Shown here: positions 6,581 through 15,051 of the stretch, piece after piece
How the letters are laid out: each line of letters begins with the position of its first letter
Numbering within the stretch: position 1 is the first letter of the stretch
Assembly (NCBI GenBank): GCA_021648745.1
Contig: JAKISE010000060.1
Coordinates: 1 to 19,654, forward strand
Direction of reading: 5' to 3'
Source: Cyclobacteriaceae bacterium
GTDB taxonomy: Bacteria; Bacteroidota; Bacteroidia; Cytophagales; Cyclobacteriaceae
Length of the DNA: 19,654 bases
The notes under the pieces: generated by a model
What the model was told of the DNA's origin: nothing
Seen by the model: the letters and a program-made list of their open reading frames with translations, nothing else
The model's database searches: none
Position numbers and translations under genes: made by a program

Positions 6581-6733
6581 CCGCCTTGTACAATGATAAA
6601 ATAACACAAGGGACTAAATTTTAAACCTTATTTCAATTACTGATTTCCCATATTTACCCTCCTTAGACCACCTTTCGCAGCAATGAAGCTACATTATTTT
6701 TTTGAGTTGAACCCGAATTATGCAATATAAATA

Positions 6734-9700
6734 TTACTCTTCTATACTATCTTCCGGTTCCTCAAACTTATAATTTCTCCAGTAAGAAACGATTCCTAAT
6801 ACACCAACTATTGCCGCACTATAATATACCCATGAAGGAATTGGCATTGGGTCACCAGCGGCATACGAATGCAAACCAGATAGGTAGTAATTAACGCCAA
6901 AGAAAGTCATAATGATAGAAGAAAACGTAACAAGCGATGCAAAGTTAAAGGCGTAAACTCCTTTTAAGCCAGGAATAAAACGCATATGCAATACAAAGGC
7001 ATAAAAAATGATAGAAGCCAGTGCCCAGGTTTCTTTAGGATCCCAACCCCAATATCTACCCCAAGATTCATTTGCCCAAACTCCTCCTAAGAAATTACCA
7101 ATGGTTAAGAGGATGATACCAATACTCAACGACATTTCAATAACATAGGTAAGCTCTTCAATAGAAAGGGATAATCGAAGATTATTCTTCTCAGTCTTAA
7201 ATATCATAATTGATAAGTTTAAGAAGGCAAGCAAAGCGCCCAAGGCCATAAATCCATAACTGGCTGTAATGGTAGCCACATGAATAGTTAACCAATACGA
7301 CTTAAGCACAGGCACTAAATTGGTAATTTGAGGGTCTAAGAAACTTAGGTGTGCCACAAATAGTATGATACCTGAAAGAAATGCTGTTACCCCAAGGGTC
7401 ATGGGTGATTTTTTGCTAAATAGCAGCCCTGCCAGTACTGTTGCCCAAGCAATGTAAGTCATTGCTTCATAGCCATTACTCCAAGGAGCATGATCCGATA
7501 TGTACCAGCGCATACCGAGCCCTCCTGTGTGAGCAATAAAGCCTAAAATAATTAAGCCCAACATAACTTTAATTGGAATACTAAGCTTTGATTTTGGATT
7601 AAGAATGGTAATAAATACCAATATCATTAGTGTTAAACCAACTAGTAAATAATAAGGAAATAGGCGTTTAAAAATGTACCATTTATTAAAGCTAATTTCC
7701 ATTGACACCCGCTGCTCTGAAGGGAGCACTTCTCCTCCGTAGGTTCTTTGAAACTTTTTAATTCCGTTTAAAATTAAATCAGCTTGCTCAAAATCATTGG
7801 TTGCAATGCTTCTAAAATACTGAAACGATCCGTTGCGCACGAAAACGGAATCATCTCCTGAAAGTGTATAAAATTCTTCATCTAGTGGAGAGACCCAGTG
7901 ATGAGCTGGGTCGTTTGGTACCGGAAAAATTTTTAACAACATGCCTTGGTACACCATGTAAGTAATATTAACTCGTTCATCTATTTTCATCAAGGCTTTA
8001 TCAAACTTTGATTGCAGTGCCGGCTTTTTTGCATAAGCTGTGTTTACCAACTCTATTAGTTTGTACTCTCCTTTTTCATTAAAAAAATCGTTATAGCTGG
8101 CATATTTACCAGTAACACCTAGTATACTTTCTATTGCCTGGCTATCCACATCACGTTCTTTAATTTGAATCATTGGCACATGCTGCCATTCGTGGGCATT
8201 GCTCATCATACCAAGCATCACCTGTTCAGGTGTATAACCTTCGTACGAACTGCTTTTATACACTTTCCGTAAAAGGTCGCTTGCCAGCGAATTAATGGGA
8301 GTCATTCTACCTGCATTGGTTTGGTAAATTAACCGACCAAAGGCCTCTGCTTGTTTAATTGGTGGGGCTTCTGGTGTATCTGCAGCCATTACTGAAGACG
8401 ATACTAACAGCATAACTAGTACAATTGCTAATTTCTGGCGTTTCTTATGCACCCTGTCAATTTGAGATGACAGATAACGGAACCTTGTTTTATTTGAGAA
8501 TATAATAGCAATTAGACCAATAAATAAAAGTGTATATCCTACATACGTAACCAAAGTACCAGGTCTATCTTTATTTACCGACAGTACAGTACCCATCTCA
8601 TCCTGATCGTAGGAAGATTGAAAAAAACGATAGCCACCATGATCAAGTATATTATTCATATAAATCCTAAAAGGATAGCTTTCATCTCCATCCGTAACTA
8701 CGACCTCACTGGCATAGGAAGAAGGACTCATAGACCCTGGGTACCTATCCAATTGAAAATCTTTTAACGCAACCTTAAATGGGATTTCTACAATTTGAGA
8801 GCCATAAGAAAGGCTCATATTTACTCCACCAATTTCTGTGAACACAGGTTCTGGCTCATATCCCCTACCACCGAATAAAAGTACCTCTTGGGTTTCTCCC
8901 ATTCCAGACACTTCCACAACTATAGCATCACGTGTTTGCTGACTATTGCTTTCGGATTGTGCTGATACAATTTTTATTCTTCCCTTTGGGTCGTGACCTG
9001 TAATTACAAAATTAATTTCACCAACAGTATATAATGTTCTATACAAAGCCGGCACCCATTGATTTGGTTCAACCTGCGCCATATCACGAGTATCCATACT
9101 CATCGTATTTATTGGAAAGGGAGTGTTAAGAATTAAACCAGAATCAGAAGCGATAATGCGTAATGTACTCGTGTCAGCAAGGGCATTAAAACTAAATGGC
9201 ATGCCATTCAGGTTGCTAACCTCCCCATTTGAGAAGTAACGATTTTCTCTGCCTCTATCTCCAGCGGTTACTAAGGTAAGCATTGGAGCTCCAAGCTCTT
9301 CATTATGCTCTACAATTTGAGTAGCATTAAAAATGAATTGCTTTACTTTAAATTTTACTTTACCAGAAGTAAGTGATACTGAGTTTGAATATCTATTATT
9401 CTTGATACGGCTAAAAAGCACTTTATCATGAAATTCCATTTTATCATCACCGTCTAAAATAGTGGCATTAATATAGGTTTGCTCAGAGATAAATGTATTT
9501 GAAGATTCCCCTTCTCTAATATGCATCATGCCTTCTTCTCCAAAAAATCGAGTAATGCCTGCGCCTATTAAAATAATGATAAACGCCACATGAAAAAGTA
9601 GGTTAACCCAACGCTCGCGCTTGTACATTTTCTTTAACACAATAACGCCAATCATATTAACTACCATTACTCCCATCAAAATTTCGAACCAAGCCGCTCT

Positions 9701-9832
9701 ATACACAATAGATTGGGAGCCAATAGGGCCAAAATCGTTTTCGATAAAAGTGGCTATGCTAATGCTAACACCAAAAACAAGCAATAATGCCCCTGAAAAA
9801 GACATGGAAAACAAGTGTTTTATAAATTTCAT
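6734..9832 (-). CDS. ccsBA: Fused system II cytochrome c synthase (ResB/CcsB-CcsA)
   Basis: This 1032-residue inner-membrane protein moves haem to the periplasmic face and attaches it to CxxCH apocytochromes c. The CcsB/ResB part has transmembrane segments at about 8-30, 47-66, 78-97 and 428-446, with TM-His1 as His81. A hydrophobic stretch (468-485) ending in VMAAD precedes a periplasmic region (about 486-720). The CcsA part has about eight membrane segments. His851 is P-His1, the WWD haem-handling motif is at 919-937 (WGRYWGWDPKETWA), His949 is TM-His2 and His988 (GLHSY) is P-His2. The order and spacing of the four histidines fit fused CcsBA proteins, so it should be functional. It stands alone with its own promoter. 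No cytochrome gene is adjacent, so its clients are encoded elsewhere. Confidence 0.95.
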   Translation of the reverse strand: MKFIKHLFSMSFSGALLLVFGVSISIATFIENDFGPIGSQSIVYRAAWFEILMGVMVVNMIGVIVLKKMYKRERWVNLLFHVAFIIILIGAGITRFFGEEGMMHIREGESSNTFISEQTYINATILDGDDKMEFHDKVLFSRIKNNRYSNSVSLTSGKVKFKVKQFIFNATQIVEHNEELGAPMLTLVTAGDRGRENRYFSNGEVSNLNGMPFSFNALADTSTLRIIASDSGLILNTPFPINTMSMDTRDMAQVEPNQWVPALYRTLYTVGEINFVITGHDPKGRIKIVSAQSESNSQQTRDAIVVEVSGMGETQEVLLFGGRGYEPEPVFTEIGGVNMSLSYGSQIVEIPFKVALKDFQLDRYPGSMSPSSYASEVVVTDGDESYPFRIYMNNILDHGGYRFFQSSYDQDEMGTVLSVNKDRPGTLVTYVGYTLLFIGLIAIIFSNKTRFRYLSSQIDRVHKKRQKLAIVLVMLLVSSSVMAADTPEAPPIKQAEAFGRLIYQTNAGRMTPINSLASDLLRKVYKSSSYEGYTPEQVMLGMMSNAHEWQHVPMIQIKERDVDSQAIESILGVTGKYASYNDFFNEKGEYKLIELVNTAYAKKPALQSKFDKALMKIDERVNITYMVYQGMLLKIFPVPNDPAHHWVSPLDEEFYTLSGDDSVFVRNGSFQYFRSIATNDFEQADLILNGIKKFQRTYGGEVLPSEQRVSMEISFNKWYIFKRLFPYYLLVGLTLMILVFITILNPKSKLSIPIKVMLGLIILGFIAHTGGLGMRWYISDHAPWSNGYEAMTYIAWATVLAGLLFSKKSPMTLGVTAFLSGIILFVAHLSFLDPQITNLVPVLKSYWLTIHVATITASYGFMALGALLAFLNLSIMIFKTEKNNLRLSLSIEELTYVIEMSLSIGIILLTIGNFLGGVWANESWGRYWGWDPKETWALASIIFYAFVLHMRFIPGLKGVYAFNFASLVTFSSIIMTFFGVNYYLSGLHSYAAGDPMPIPSWVYYSAAIVGVLGIVSYWRNYKFEEPEDSIEE

Positions 9833-9856
9833 GTTGACTAAGTGATTTTATACAAG

Positions 9857-9890
9857 CAAAGGTAAAGTAAATACTAGGTTAGATAGCCAA
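9857..9890 (-). promoter_or_regulatory. Promoter of the cytochrome c synthase gene
   Basis: On the minus strand TTG (9890-9888) is followed after 23 bases by TACCTTTG (9864-9857), matching the Bacteroidota pattern TTG-N17-23-TAnnTTTG. The -7 element lies 25 bp before the start codon, implying a short leader. Confidence 0.5.
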
Positions 9891-9990
9891 GTAAATAAAA
9901 AAGTTCTACAGGTATTTCTTTCTAAATTCTAGACAGCATATGAGTTAAAAAAGTAGAAGCTGACAGTCAATTTATTCAATAACAAAATTC

Positions 9991-10075
9991 ATTCACAAAG
10001 AAAAACCTGTCATTCACAAAGTTTTAGGGTCGTTCACAAAAAACACGAAATTCTTAACTTTATTTTTTATACATT
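9991..10075 (+). promoter_or_regulatory. Triple ATTCACAAAG box and promoter, copy A
   Basis: Three direct boxes occur: ATTCACAAAG at 9991-10000, ATTCACAAAG at 10012-10021 and GTTCACAAA at 10032-10040, spaced 21 and 20 bp, so they fall on about the same face of the helix. TACATT starts at 10070, 37 bp after the start of TTCACAAA in the third box, and the start codon of the lipoprotein gene is at 10152. Copy B upstream of the ankyrin lipoprotein gene has the same sequence and layout. This is probably an activator binding region; the protein that binds it is not known. Confidence 0.6.
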
Positions 10076-10151
10076 CAAATGGGACTGTGCTCTTTTAGTC
10101 TCTAAGGTTTTACATAAAAAGTGAGACAACTACATTGATAACCGATTAACC

Positions 10152-10483
10152 ATGAAAAATTTCAAACTACTTCTCTTACTTAGCTGTAGCACTTACCTAA
10201 CCAACTGCTCTTCATCTAAAACTGATATTGTTGATTTACCAGGTGAAATTGTCTGGCAACTAGGAAATAAATCGATAAGAAGTGTAAACGGAGACACCTC
10301 ATATATAAAATAAAAGGGCTTAAAAGAGAGCACCCTCTTGATTTAGCTTCAATGCTTGTAAAAGTTGATAAAGGTGGTGAAATCAACAAGGTGTATTCAA
10401 ATGGCATTGATGGAAATGCTACAAATGACAAAGACCCAATTAACAAATCAGATTCCATAGCAAGTGATTCCGTAATAGAATAA
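10152..10483 (+). pseudogene. Small lipoprotein gene with an apparent one-base frameshift
   Basis: ATG 10152 opens a lipoprotein-like start, MKNFKLLLLLSCSTYLTNCS. Cys12 follows LLS and Cys19 follows LTN, and either could be the lipidated residue. The frame stops at TAA 10311-10313 after 53 codons. A second frame continues without interruption from about 10307 to TAA 10481-10483, ending in a Ser/Asp-rich tail (SDSIASDSVIE). Adding one A to the run at 10307-10310 joins them into one 110-residue protein (SYIKIKGLKREHPLD across the joint). So the gene has lost a base, or there is a sequencing error. The function is unknown. It converges on the ankyrin lipoprotein gene with 2 bp between stops and shares its control region. 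Confidence 0.6.
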
Positions 10484-10485
10484 GT

Positions 10486-12843
10486 TTACTCTTTTACTAG
10501 TTTGCCAATGGCTTCCCTATTTTCATCACTCGAATAGTCCAAGGCGAGTTTGCCATGTGTATCTTTTATTGTAGAATCGGCTCCATTTGCTAATAAAGTT
10601 TCAATGGCTCTGGTGTTATTTGCGGCAACCGCCATACTCAGCAAGGTGGTATTATTAATGCCGTTATAATAATGAAAGATGTTTTCTATATCCAGATTTT
10701 CGTAAACAAAAGAATCGTTTATGTTAAAATCATCGTAATTATTAATGAGGTACTTTAAGGCTAAATCAAAATTAACTTGTTGCCATTCGTTAAAAATAAA
10801 TATCAGACTAGTTGGTGATGGCCTAACTCCCGCTTGTAAAAAAAGAAGAAATACATCTTCTACTAGCCCCCCAAGCATAGATCGATTATCTGGCCAATAC
10901 TCTACTTGATTCTCATTTAATTGGGTGAAATCATAGTCATACTCTTTAAGAAAATTAAACTTTTCTACCGTATTAGCAGCCCAACCTAAATCATATTCAA
11001 TAATGGCCCCATTATTAAGAAGCTCTCTACATTGGGCAAAATCACCCATATTGAAAGCAGCGCTTAACTTTTGAGAATTATTTGTATCTAGTCCTTGACC
11101 TTGTAAGAAAGCATACATCGCTTCATCTTCAACATTAAGCAACTCAGATCTAGCACCAATAGAAAATAAATATTTAACCACCTCAAGGTGTCCTTTTCTA
11201 ATGGCAAACTCAACGGGGTAGTTTGTATTATAGGCTTCATCATCATACCCCAGCTTGGGGTCAGTTCCATATTTAATGAGCTCTTTTAAAATGGTAAGAT
11301 TACCAACCTCACAAGCCTCAACAATGGGAGGATATGGCCAAGGATTAAGAGAGTAATTGGCATCTACGCCTTGTTCCATTAACCTAGTTACTTTTGCTAA
11401 ATCTTCATTCTTTATGGCATCCCTCAAGGCATCTATCAATTCAGGGTCTCTAACGGTTCTATAAGGCTGGTCAATTATAATTGAATATTCTTGACAGTAT
11501 GTATAAATAAAAAACTCATGATTACTCACCCATTTGAGCCCAGTACTATGGCCAATTGGCCCTAAACTAGTTTTAAGAATCAACGCTGGTCCTTCTTCTT
11601 CAAGCTTATACAGCATTAATTTTACATTAGGGTCATAATTACCATCCACGCCTCCACCATCCATTGTAATGGCCATATACAATAAGTTTGGTGAAAACTG
11701 AAAATTTTGCATTTCCCCATTTTCTGGCAATAGCCATGGCTGGCCAGTGGCAAGGTTAATAAGTAATGTACGGGCATCGCCATACCCTAACTTGGCCAAC
11801 ACCACATAATCAGTACCCACATGTTGGATATAGATGTAATAATCGAGTGCTTCGCCTTCGCCACCTCCTGTAGAATTGGAGGTGTTGAGGAATGTTAACA
11901 CTCCAGTTGCAGTAGTAATGTAAAGCGAATCGTTGGCTACCCGCACATCAGTAGAATTTTCAAATGGGAAGTTTGTTACATTAGGCACATTTAATTTGTT
12001 AATATCGGCACTAAATACTACCACTGATTTTGATTGTTTCGAACCATACATAGTAAATGAAATTTGACTAAGCAAGGTGTTTTTTGAAACTTCAGGTTGT
12101 AATGTAAAAGGCTTAAACTTTTTATCATTAGCATCCCAACTAAATAAAATCTTTTCCTCATTGGTTGAAGAAGCACAAATAATGGTTGTAATATCGGCTA
12201 CATTATGTACAGTAAAATTCCACCCTTTAATTTCTTCTATATCTGCGGAAGTTGAGATTTTTTCTCCTAGAGAAGCAGGTAATTTATTAAAATAAGCAAT
12301 TGGCCCTCCCAATTTAGAATTACTTAATTTGCCTATAACCCCTTCATTGCTAATCTTATATTGGTTTATAATAGAATCTAATAGATTCCCCTCCATGTAA
12401 GCCCCTGATTCCTCATCTACAAGAAGTTCATAAGAATATTCGACAGTATAGAATTGATTACTTGAGTCGAATACAACCTTTGCAGGTTCAGCAGCTTCTG
12501 CTTCGGCACCAAGTGGCAAGTACGATACCATATTGCCATTTTTTTTTGAAAATGTAGTAAGGTAATAATTTTTAGGCATAGTACTTTCATTGCCAGAATT
12601 AACCATTATAAAGTCGTCAGATTCCAACACAATTGTATGGAAGATGAGTACTCCAATAATACCAGACTTAGCTTCATCTATGAGATACCGATCATCTATA
12701 GCCTGATTGGTATCCAATAGTTGTTTTAACGATGTATATGAAATCGACTCCTCCGAATCACTATTTGTTTGCTCTGTTGTAGAAGTAGTACATGAATACA
12801 GTACTAAAACAAGAACTACTTTGAGGTAGATTAAATTTTTCAT
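10486..12843 (-). CDS. Ankyrin-repeat lipoprotein
   Basis: This 785-residue protein starts with a lipoprotein signal (residues 1-17, lipobox LYSC with Cys18), then a Ser/Thr/Glu-rich linker (about 19-35). Residues about 36-460 are rich in short beta-like stretches with no recognised domain; the pattern (repeated phrases such as FSPNLLYMAITMDGGG) resembles a WD40-like propeller, but this is uncertain. From about 465 to the end there are ankyrin repeats: LRDAIKNEDLAKVTRLMEQG, then VEACEVGNLTILKELIKYG, FAIRKGHLEVVKYLFSIGA, then degenerate ones, and a clear last one with LLSMAVAANNTRAIETLLAN. It should be anchored in the outer or inner membrane and act in protein binding. It shares a triple-box promoter with the convergent small lipoprotein gene. 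Confidence 0.85.
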   Translation of the reverse strand: MKNLIYLKVVLVLVLYSCTTSTTEQTNSDSEESISYTSLKQLLDTNQAIDDRYLIDEAKSGIIGVLIFHTIVLESDDFIMVNSGNESTMPKNYYLTTFSKKNGNMVSYLPLGAEAEAAEPAKVVFDSSNQFYTVEYSYELLVDEESGAYMEGNLLDSIINQYKISNEGVIGKLSNSKLGGPIAYFNKLPASLGEKISTSADIEEIKGWNFTVHNVADITTIICASSTNEEKILFSWDANDKKFKPFTLQPEVSKNTLLSQISFTMYGSKQSKSVVVFSADINKLNVPNVTNFPFENSTDVRVANDSLYITTATGVLTFLNTSNSTGGGEGEALDYYIYIQHVGTDYVVLAKLGYGDARTLLINLATGQPWLLPENGEMQNFQFSPNLLYMAITMDGGGVDGNYDPNVKLMLYKLEEEGPALILKTSLGPIGHSTGLKWVSNHEFFIYTYCQEYSIIIDQPYRTVRDPELIDALRDAIKNEDLAKVTRLMEQGVDANYSLNPWPYPPIVEACEVGNLTILKELIKYGTDPKLGYDDEAYNTNYPVEFAIRKGHLEVVKYLFSIGARSELLNVEDEAMYAFLQGQGLDTNNSQKLSAAFNMGDFAQCRELLNNGAIIEYDLGWAANTVEKFNFLKEYDYDFTQLNENQVEYWPDNRSMLGGLVEDVFLLFLQAGVRPSPTSLIFIFNEWQQVNFDLALKYLINNYDDFNINDSFVYENLDIENIFHYYNGINNTTLLSMAVAANNTRAIETLLANGADSTIKDTHGKLALDYSSDENREAIGKLVKE

Positions 12844-12866
12844 TTGGCTTAGTTCTTAAAAAAACT

Positions 12867-12953
12867 AATGTAATCAATAATTAAACTAGATCTTGCTCAT
12901 TCTTTGTGAAGTACACTAAAAACTTTGTGAATGATAGGTTTTTCTTTGTGAAT
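12867..12953 (-). promoter_or_regulatory. Triple ATTCACAAAG box and promoter, copy B
   Basis: Read on the minus strand, boxes lie at 12953-12944 (ATTCACAAAG), 12932-12923 (ATTCACAAAG) and 12911-12902 (CTTCACAAAG), exactly 21 bp apart. TACATT starts at 12872, 38 bp after TTCACAAAG of the third box. The first two boxes and their spacer match copy A (9991-10021) except for one base (AAAAACCTATC versus AAAAACCTGTC). The region lies 59-110 bp upstream of the ankyrin lipoprotein start. Confidence 0.6.
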
Positions 12954-13019
12954 GAAATTTAGAAAGTAGATTTTAATCTAAATATTCATCAGGTGACTCA
13001 AAGTCTAAGCCAAAAAAAA

Positions 13020-14270
13020 CTACGGAGCCACCATTTGCATAAGCAAGCCTGTTAAATAAGCACCAGCGGTACCCAGAGTATAACCCATTACCGCTAAAAG
13101 TACTCCCACAGGTGCTAATGATGGGTGAAATGCCGCAGCTACAATTGGCGCAGAAGCAGCACCGCCCACATTGGCTTGGCTGCCTACAGCCACAAAGAAA
13201 AACGGTGCTTTTATAATTTTAGCCACCACTAATAATACCGTTACGTGAATCACCATCCATAAACCCCCTACAAGGAAGAAACCAGGATTGTCGAAGATGG
13301 CCAACACATTCATTTTCATACCAATAGTAGCCACCAAAATATAAATCATAACACTCCCAATACGAGAAGCTCCTACTCCCTCCAACTCTTTGGCTTTGGT
13401 AAACGATAATACTAAACCTATAATGGTGGCTGTAATAACTAGCCAAAAGAATTTGCTATTTAAACTATAGTCACTTAATGCCGGATAATTAGTTTCGATA
13501 AATGGTGCAATTTCTCCTGCCACTGCGTGGCCGATTGCAGCAGCAATAAAGCCTACAGTTAACACGGTAATCACATCCGTTAACGAAGGAATTTTGGCCA
13601 TTTTTGATTGGTAAGCCTCTACCCTCTTTTTAACATCTTCGATGGCAGAAGCATCGGCATTAAAAAATTTATCCACTTTGGCAGAACGCGCTGCACCAAA
13701 TAATAGAAAGGCCATCCAAATATTGGCTACAATAACATCTACTGCAATGGAAGTAGAATAAAGGTCGTTACTTGGCTTAAACATTTCGTACATAGCTGCT
13801 TGGTTGGCTCCTCCTCCAATCCAGCTGCCGGCAATGGTGGTCATGCCACGCCAAACAGCATCAGGACCAACACCTCCTACTACATCAGGAGCAATAACTG
13901 AAACGAGTAAAATGGCCAATGGCCCACCTATCATAATACCTACCGTGCCTGCCAAAAACATTATTATTGCTTTAAAACCCAGCTTTTTTATTTCCTTCAT
14001 ATCTACACTGAGTGTAAGCAAGGCCAAACTAGCTGGCAATAAATACCTTGAGGCTACAAAATACAGATTACTTTGTTCGCCATTAATGATACCCATTGAA
14101 TTAAAAATAGATGGAATAAAATAGCAAAGTAGCAAGGCAGGCACGTATTTGTAAAATGAGACAAACCCAGTTTTTTTGCTATTGGAGGTTTTAAAGATGA
14201 CCATTAAAATGGCCATAAGTAATCCTAAAACAATGGCATCGTTGGTTATAAAAGGTTCAGCTTCGTGCAT
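13020..14270 (-). CDS. DUF819 family integral membrane protein (YjcL-like)
   Basis: This 416-residue polytopic membrane protein has about ten or more transmembrane segments. It carries the conserved DUF819 stretches GSWIGGGANQAAM (148-160) and, near the C-terminus, ANVGGAASAPIVAAAFHP followed by a glycine-rich last membrane segment. A hydrophilic cytoplasmic-type loop (about 195-230) divides it into two halves of similar layout, suggesting an internal duplication as in many secondary transporters. The family is annotated as membrane proteins of unknown function, probably transporters; the substrate cannot be inferred. It has no evident operon partner. Confidence 0.9.
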   Translation of the reverse strand: MHEAEPFITNDAIVLGLLMAILMVIFKTSNSKKTGFVSFYKYVPALLLCYFIPSIFNSMGIINGEQSNLYFVASRYLLPASLALLTLSVDMKEIKKLGFKAIIMFLAGTVGIMIGGPLAILLVSVIAPDVVGGVGPDAVWRGMTTIAGSWIGGGANQAAMYEMFKPSNDLYSTSIAVDVIVANIWMAFLLFGAARSAKVDKFFNADASAIEDVKKRVEAYQSKMAKIPSLTDVITVLTVGFIAAAIGHAVAGEIAPFIETNYPALSDYSLNSKFFWLVITATIIGLVLSFTKAKELEGVGASRIGSVMIYILVATIGMKMNVLAIFDNPGFFLVGGLWMVIHVTVLLVVAKIIKAPFFFVAVGSQANVGGAASAPIVAAAFHPSLAPVGVLLAVMGYTLGTAGAYLTGLLMQMVAP

Positions 14271-14339
14271 AAGTTGGGTTATTTTGATACAAGTATATGA
14301 AAAAAGTACTTGAAGTGACTAGCCTATATTAAAGTGCCT

Positions 14340-14385
14340 AAAGTTATTTAGTTGGCAGAACAAATAACCCTTAACCAATAACTTT
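14340..14385 (-). terminator. Hairpin at the end of the NUDIX gene
   Basis: A 9-bp perfect inverted repeat (AAAGTTATT 14340-14348 / AATAACTTT 14377-14385) overlaps the last codons of the NUDIX gene. On the minus strand it is not followed by a clear T run, so it may be a weak terminator or only an RNA 3'-end structure. Confidence 0.3.
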
Positions 14386-15003
14386 CAAAATCTCCTTAAA
14401 CTCCGCTAGCATCATAGCCGTTGCACCCCACACATGGTTGTCATTAAAATTAAAATATGGAGCTTGGATTTTATATTTCTCCTTAAAAATCATCTCCTTG
14501 GAACCAATAATGGAATCATCCATTAAGTCTGATAATTTCACTTCTATGATATGATCTACCTCTCTTGGGTCAAGTATAAAATCAGGGGCGTGATCCAAAT
14601 AAGCAACTACAGGCCTTACATTAAAATTGCTTGCAATAATAAATAAGTCAGTTAGCCTTCCCAATACATTGATAGTAGACGCAGGCACTCCAATTTCTTC
14701 TTCTGTTTCTCGTAAAGCGGTAGCTTCAACAGATGCATCTTTTTCCTCCACTTTTCCTCCAGGGAAACTTATTTGTCCTGAATGTGCTCCTTCATAGGTA
14801 TGCCGTTGAGTGAGCACAAGATAAATATCTGCCTCTTTTTTATAGAGCAATAGTAAAACGGCCCCTTCTTTCGCTCCTTTTTTCACCTCAATCGAAAAGC
14901 GATCAATAGGACTGCCTGCATGGGGCATCATTTGCTTTTGAGCTACCTGGCCAGGTAATTTACCTTTTAATTGTTTACTGAGTTTGGTGGAAAAATCAAT
15001 CAC
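14371..15003 (-). CDS. NUDIX hydrolase, CoA pyrophosphatase type (NudL-like)
   Basis: This 210-residue cytoplasmic enzyme has the extended signature of CoA-pyrophosphatases (NudL/NUDT7 group): LVLTQRHTYEGAHSGQISFPGG (62-83), joined to the Nudix box with REXXEEXGU as RETEEEIGV (98-106); Glu99, Glu102 and Glu103 would bind the metal. By family it cleaves CoA or acyl-CoA to 3',5'-ADP and 4'-phosphopantetheine. The start is GTG at 15003: the upstream frame reaches a stop with no ATG, and the next ATG (codon 25) would remove part of the conserved N-terminal region. It is divergent from a ScfR-like regulator that in its family responds to acyl-CoA metabolism, a sensible pairing, with only 48 bp between the starts. 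Confidence 0.9.
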   Translation of the reverse strand: MIDFSTKLSKQLKGKLPGQVAQKQMMPHAGSPIDRFSIEVKKGAKEGAVLLLLYKKEADIYLVLTQRHTYEGAHSGQISFPGGKVEEKDASVEATALRETEEEIGVPASTINVLGRLTDLFIIASNFNVRPVVAYLDHAPDFILDPREVDHIIEVKLSDLMDDSIIGSKEMIFKEKYKIQAPYFNFNDNHVWGATAMMLAEFKEILKVIG

Positions 15004-15035
15004 TATGTCGATTAAAAAAAAATTTACTACTTTTA

Positions 15036-15047
15036 GCGAAAATTCGC
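15036..15047 (+). promoter_or_regulatory. Palindrome before the ScfR-like gene, candidate operator
   Basis: GCGAA-AA-TTCGC lies between a TACTTTTAG sequence (resembling the -7 element) and the start at 15052, inside the 48-bp divergent gap with the NUDIX gene. Members of this regulator group commonly control their own gene, so it may be the binding site. This is inference from position and symmetry. Confidence 0.4.
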
Positions 15048-15051
15048 ATTA

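Larger units (their letters stand above)
6207..6733. other. Intergenic region with clustered palindromes
   Basis: No credible gene is seen; a 67-codon frame at 6393-6596 runs through the repeats and is discounted. Besides the promoter region at its left end, it holds hairpins at 6266-6288 (TTACCTAA arms), 6400-6423, 6458-6474 (GAAAACC arms), 6493-6509 and 6561-6580, described separately. The last 150 bases, downstream of the cytochrome c synthase gene, show nothing recognisable. Confidence 0.6.
9833..10151. other. Divergent intergenic region
   Basis: The region holds the minus-strand promoter of the cytochrome c synthase (9857-9890) and the triple-box control region of the plus-strand lipoprotein gene (9991-10041 with TACATT at 10070). 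No gene was seen in it. Confidence 0.6.

Noticed and set aside
6393..6596. 67-codon frame on the plus strand
   Set aside because: It runs through several palindromic repeats and has no protein-like features.
9991..10041. CRISPR-like repeat array
   Set aside because: The repeats are only about 10 bp with short spacers of 10-11 bp, the second set sits before another gene in the same relative position, and there are no cas genes.
10301..10320. Programmed -1 frameshift in the small lipoprotein gene
   Set aside because: The junction has no X-XXY-YYZ slippery heptamer in the right phase and no clear stimulating structure. Simple loss of one A explains it better.
13804..14124. 106-codon frame on the plus strand
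   Set aside because: It is antisense to the well-supported DUF819 membrane protein gene, and its proline/isoleucine-rich composition mirrors that gene.
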